15,586 nt of DNA from Planctomycetota bacterium (GTDB taxonomy: Bacteria; Planctomycetota; Brocadiia; JAJRTI01): NCBI GenBank assembly GCA_024278415.1, contig JAJRTI010000347.1, forward strand, positions 1-15,586, in the 5' to 3' direction. Positions within the stretch are counted from its first letter, which is position 1. Every line of letters begins with the position of its first letter. Of this stretch, positions 13,717 through 15,586 are shown one piece after another. The notes below the pieces were generated by a model that saw only the letters and a list, made by a program, of their open reading frames with translations, had not been told where the DNA came from and did not search any database. The position numbers were made by a program, and so were the translations under genes.

Positions 13717-15180
13717 ATGGCGGAATTAGCGGCCGAGCCCGATGGCGGGGGAGCCACCCCCCTCCGATCCCTCCGGCTCCAGCTCTTGCTATCCCTGAAC
13801 GGGTCCATGCTTGTGGTCTTGGCGCTTTTCCTGTGCTGGGACGGCCGAGTTCACTGGCGCCAATTGCTGGATCAGAAGCGGGTGGTCATGCGTGAGGAAG
13901 CCAAGACTCTGCTTCCCGGCGTGTTTCGGCTCCGCGATGATTTAGAGGCTACCCAGGACTACATTGACGATGTCTGTAGCCTGATGTCGGAGAAGTCGTC
14001 ACCCGGCCATCACATCGCCGTTCAAGTCGGCAACGTGGTGCTCCACGCGCAGGACAACTCTCAAGAAACAGGCCACATGCTAGCCGTCATGCGGGGTGCG
14101 ACGGATGAGAATAGCGGGTTCGGCAATGCCAATGGCCAGGACGTCGTGGTCGGCCGCGCGACGCGAGGGGATGTGTCCATTTTTGTCTCCGAACGCATGT
14201 CCACCGTTCGCCGCGCGATTTGGGCCGACCTGCTTCGGCGTTCCTTGGGCGTGCTCTGTCTCGGCCTGATGCTGGGCGTGCTCCTCAACTTGCTCCTGAC
14301 CCGCTTGGTCATCACTCCGCTTGGAGCCGTGGTGGAAGCCGTCCGCCAGATTGAATCCGGCGCTCTGGGGGCTCAAGTGCCTCCCATGCGAACCCGTGAA
14401 CTTGCCTTTCTCGCGGCCGAGTTCAATGCCATGAGCCAGGCCCTGGAGGAAGCTGAGAGTCGACGGCACCGCCAAATGGAGAAGGCCCGAAGGATACAGG
14501 AAAACCTCATCCCTTCCGGACGCACCGAGTTTGACGCGTATGTCGTACACGTCTACCAGCCGGCCGAACACGTGGCAGGGGACTACTTCGACGTGCAACA
14601 GATGCCTGACCGAAGCGTGTTGCTATGCGTGGCGGATGTGACCGGGCATGGCGTGCCGGCCGCAATGGGAGCCTCGATGCTCAAGACCCTTTTTGCCTCA
14701 GCGGTTGAGCGCAGTTGCGATCCGGCACACATTCTGACGAACATCAACACGGCCTTCTGCCCGGTGTCTCTCGACGAGGATTTCGCATCTATGATCGTGG
14801 TGAACGTCAATAGCGCCAAGAGAAAGGCCGTCTATGCGAGCGCCGGCCATGAGCACGGCTATCTGCTATGCAAAGACGGTGGTATTGAGTTGCTCGAATC
14901 CACGGGGCCGCTGCTCGGTATTGACCATGGTTTGGAATGGGAGACGCGAGAGCTTGCTATTGGCCGGGGGGATCGCATTGTACTGGTCACTGACGGGATC
15001 ATAGAGGCTCGGCTCAAAGACGACGAACTATTCGGCCGCGAACGCTTGGTGCGCGTGCTTGAAGACATGCGAACCTCGGCGCTGAAGGAACTTCCAAAAG
15101 CCGTTTTGAGAGAGATTGGAACCAACGAAGACTCTGAGGCGCCCATTGACGACATTACGTTGTTGGCGATGGAGGTCTAG
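13717..15180 (+). CDS. Membrane HAMP-PP2C (SpoIIE/RsbU-type) serine phosphatase
   Basis: A 487-residue signalling phosphatase. TM1 (residues ~20-41) and TM2 (~177-199) enclose an extracytoplasmic domain of about 135 residues without a recognised fold. A HAMP-type linker (~196-250) and a short helix (EEAESRRHRQMEKARRIQEN) lead to a PPM/SpoIIE phosphatase domain (~270-487). Metal-binding and catalytic motifs are complete: VAGDYFDV (286-293), VADVTGHGVPAAM (305-317), SAGHEHGYL (375-383), VTDGIIEA (424-431) and DDITLLAM (478-485). In the family, such enzymes use two Mn/Mg ions to dephosphorylate an anti-sigma-factor antagonist (STAS protein) or similar partner in response to an outside signal; the partner is not encoded here. 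GGTGA at 13705-13709 is a modest ribosome site 7 nt before ATG 13717. It is divergent from the ZIP gene; a functional link to metals is unproven. Confidence 0.92.
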   Translation: MAELAAEPDGGGATPLRSLRLQLLLSLNGSMLVVLALFLCWDGRVHWRQLLDQKRVVMREEAKTLLPGVFRLRDDLEATQDYIDDVCSLMSEKSSPGHHIAVQVGNVVLHAQDNSQETGHMLAVMRGATDENSGFGNANGQDVVVGRATRGDVSIFVSERMSTVRRAIWADLLRRSLGVLCLGLMLGVLLNLLLTRLVITPLGAVVEAVRQIESGALGAQVPPMRTRELAFLAAEFNAMSQALEEAESRRHRQMEKARRIQENLIPSGRTEFDAYVVHVYQPAEHVAGDYFDVQQMPDRSVLLCVADVTGHGVPAAMGASMLKTLFASAVERSCDPAHILTNINTAFCPVSLDEDFASMIVVNVNSAKRKAVYASAGHEHGYLLCKDGGIELLESTGPLLGIDHGLEWETRELAIGRGDRIVLVTDGIIEARLKDDELFGRERLVRVLEDMRTSALKELPKAVLREIGTNEDSEAPIDDITLLAMEV

Positions 15181-15586
15181 TCCCGGCTTCCGCAGGTCGC
15201 TTGTGAGAAGGTCCCTCCCCGACAGATGCTCTGTCAACTGGACACACGGCACACCGCGGGCGCGGTGCAGATGGCCGCGGCTGCGGTGTTGAAGAATGAA
15301 ATCCCACGGATGTCACCAGAGACCACGGATGAAGAAGGGGATCACGCCTCTGCCCAGAGCCAGGCCGAGCCGTGGGGTCTGGTCGGACACGCGGGGCGTT
15401 CTGGCGCCCATCATGCACGGTCGCCCGGCGCCGGGGGCTAGTGTCGCGTCCCGCCAGTTCGTTTACCCAATCCGGCGCACAGGTTGGGCAATGCCTGCCA
15501 ATTCTGTCTGCCGCGACTCTCGGTGGATGCATCCCTTGCCCGGGGTCCGGCGCCTCATGTCGCTACGCCGTAGGCGTTATACCCCA
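15181..15586. other. Non-coding tail with several hairpins
   Basis: About 400 bases without a convincing gene; open frames at 15226-15441 and 15155-15532 have no ribosome site or recognisable protein features. Visible structures are GACAG/CTGTC (15221-15235), CACCGC/GCGGTG with a 4-nt loop (15252-15267), the 12-bp palindrome CCCGGCGCCGGG (15424-15435), a bulged CCCAA(T)CC/GGTTGGG stem (15466-15488) and CTAC-GCC-GTAG (15563-15573). The first two could end the phosphatase transcript. The last stretch, from about 15510 to the edge, looks like the start of another repeat cut by the window. Confidence 0.5.
15252..15267 (+). terminator. Candidate terminator hairpin after the phosphatase gene
   Basis: CACCGC and GCGGTG form a perfect 6-bp GC-rich stem with a GGGC loop, 71 nt after the stop codon. 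There is no T-tract, so the call is weak. Confidence 0.3.

Noticed and set aside
15296..15345. Tandem-like CCACGGATG motif (two copies near 15303 and 15322)
   Set aside because: Two short matches are too few to call a repeat array. They may be remnants of a dispersed CACGGATG-type intergenic repeat, but this cannot be supported here.

Overview
The window is GC-rich and appears to come from a Gram-negative bacterium. It encodes an outer-membrane TolC-type factor, an RND pump, exported proteins with signal peptides, and many palindromic intergenic repeats. Together with a large secreted carbohydrate-active-like protein and a secreted FAD oxidoreductase, this style resembles the Planctomycetes/Verrucomicrobia/Lentisphaerae/Hydrogenedentes side of the tree. 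That placement is inference only; no rRNA, tRNA or marker gene is present.

Left part (1-4553): two plus-strand genes for exported proteins. The first is a 946-residue protein with a signal peptide, a discoidin-like beta-sandwich, a short charged coiled coil, a probable glycoside-hydrolase-like barrel and a C-terminal beta domain. The second is a 473-residue FAD-dependent oxidoreductase with its own signal peptide. A large nested inverted repeat (3000-3067) lies between them.

Middle (4554-5392): about 840 bases without a convincing gene. It is filled with palindromic repeat elements, notably a 138-bp element with 11-bp terminal inverted repeats (4683-4820) and a 66-bp inverted repeat (4850-4915).

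Metal locus (5393-13345): a small Cys/His-containing membrane or secreted protein is followed by a CzcCBA-type heavy-metal efflux operon. The operon consists of an outer-membrane lipoprotein factor, a His-rich periplasmic adaptor, the RND pump and a PII-like protein. Spacing is tight throughout: a 4-nt overlap, then 33 nt, then 15 nt. A ZIP-family transporter gene faces the operon from the minus strand. The RND gene is interrupted by one in-frame TAA at 10756-10758. Reading continues in the same frame immediately after it and both halves look intact, so this is a nonsense mutation, a sequence error, or a pump made as two polypeptides. The logical unit is metal export across both membranes (C, B, A), sensing (PII-like and perhaps the small Cys/His protein) and a ZIP transporter for uptake or balance.

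Right part (13346-15586): a repeat-rich 371-bp gap, then a membrane-bound HAMP plus PP2C/SpoIIE-type serine phosphatase (RsbU-like), then about 400 bases of non-coding sequence with several hairpins up to the window edge.
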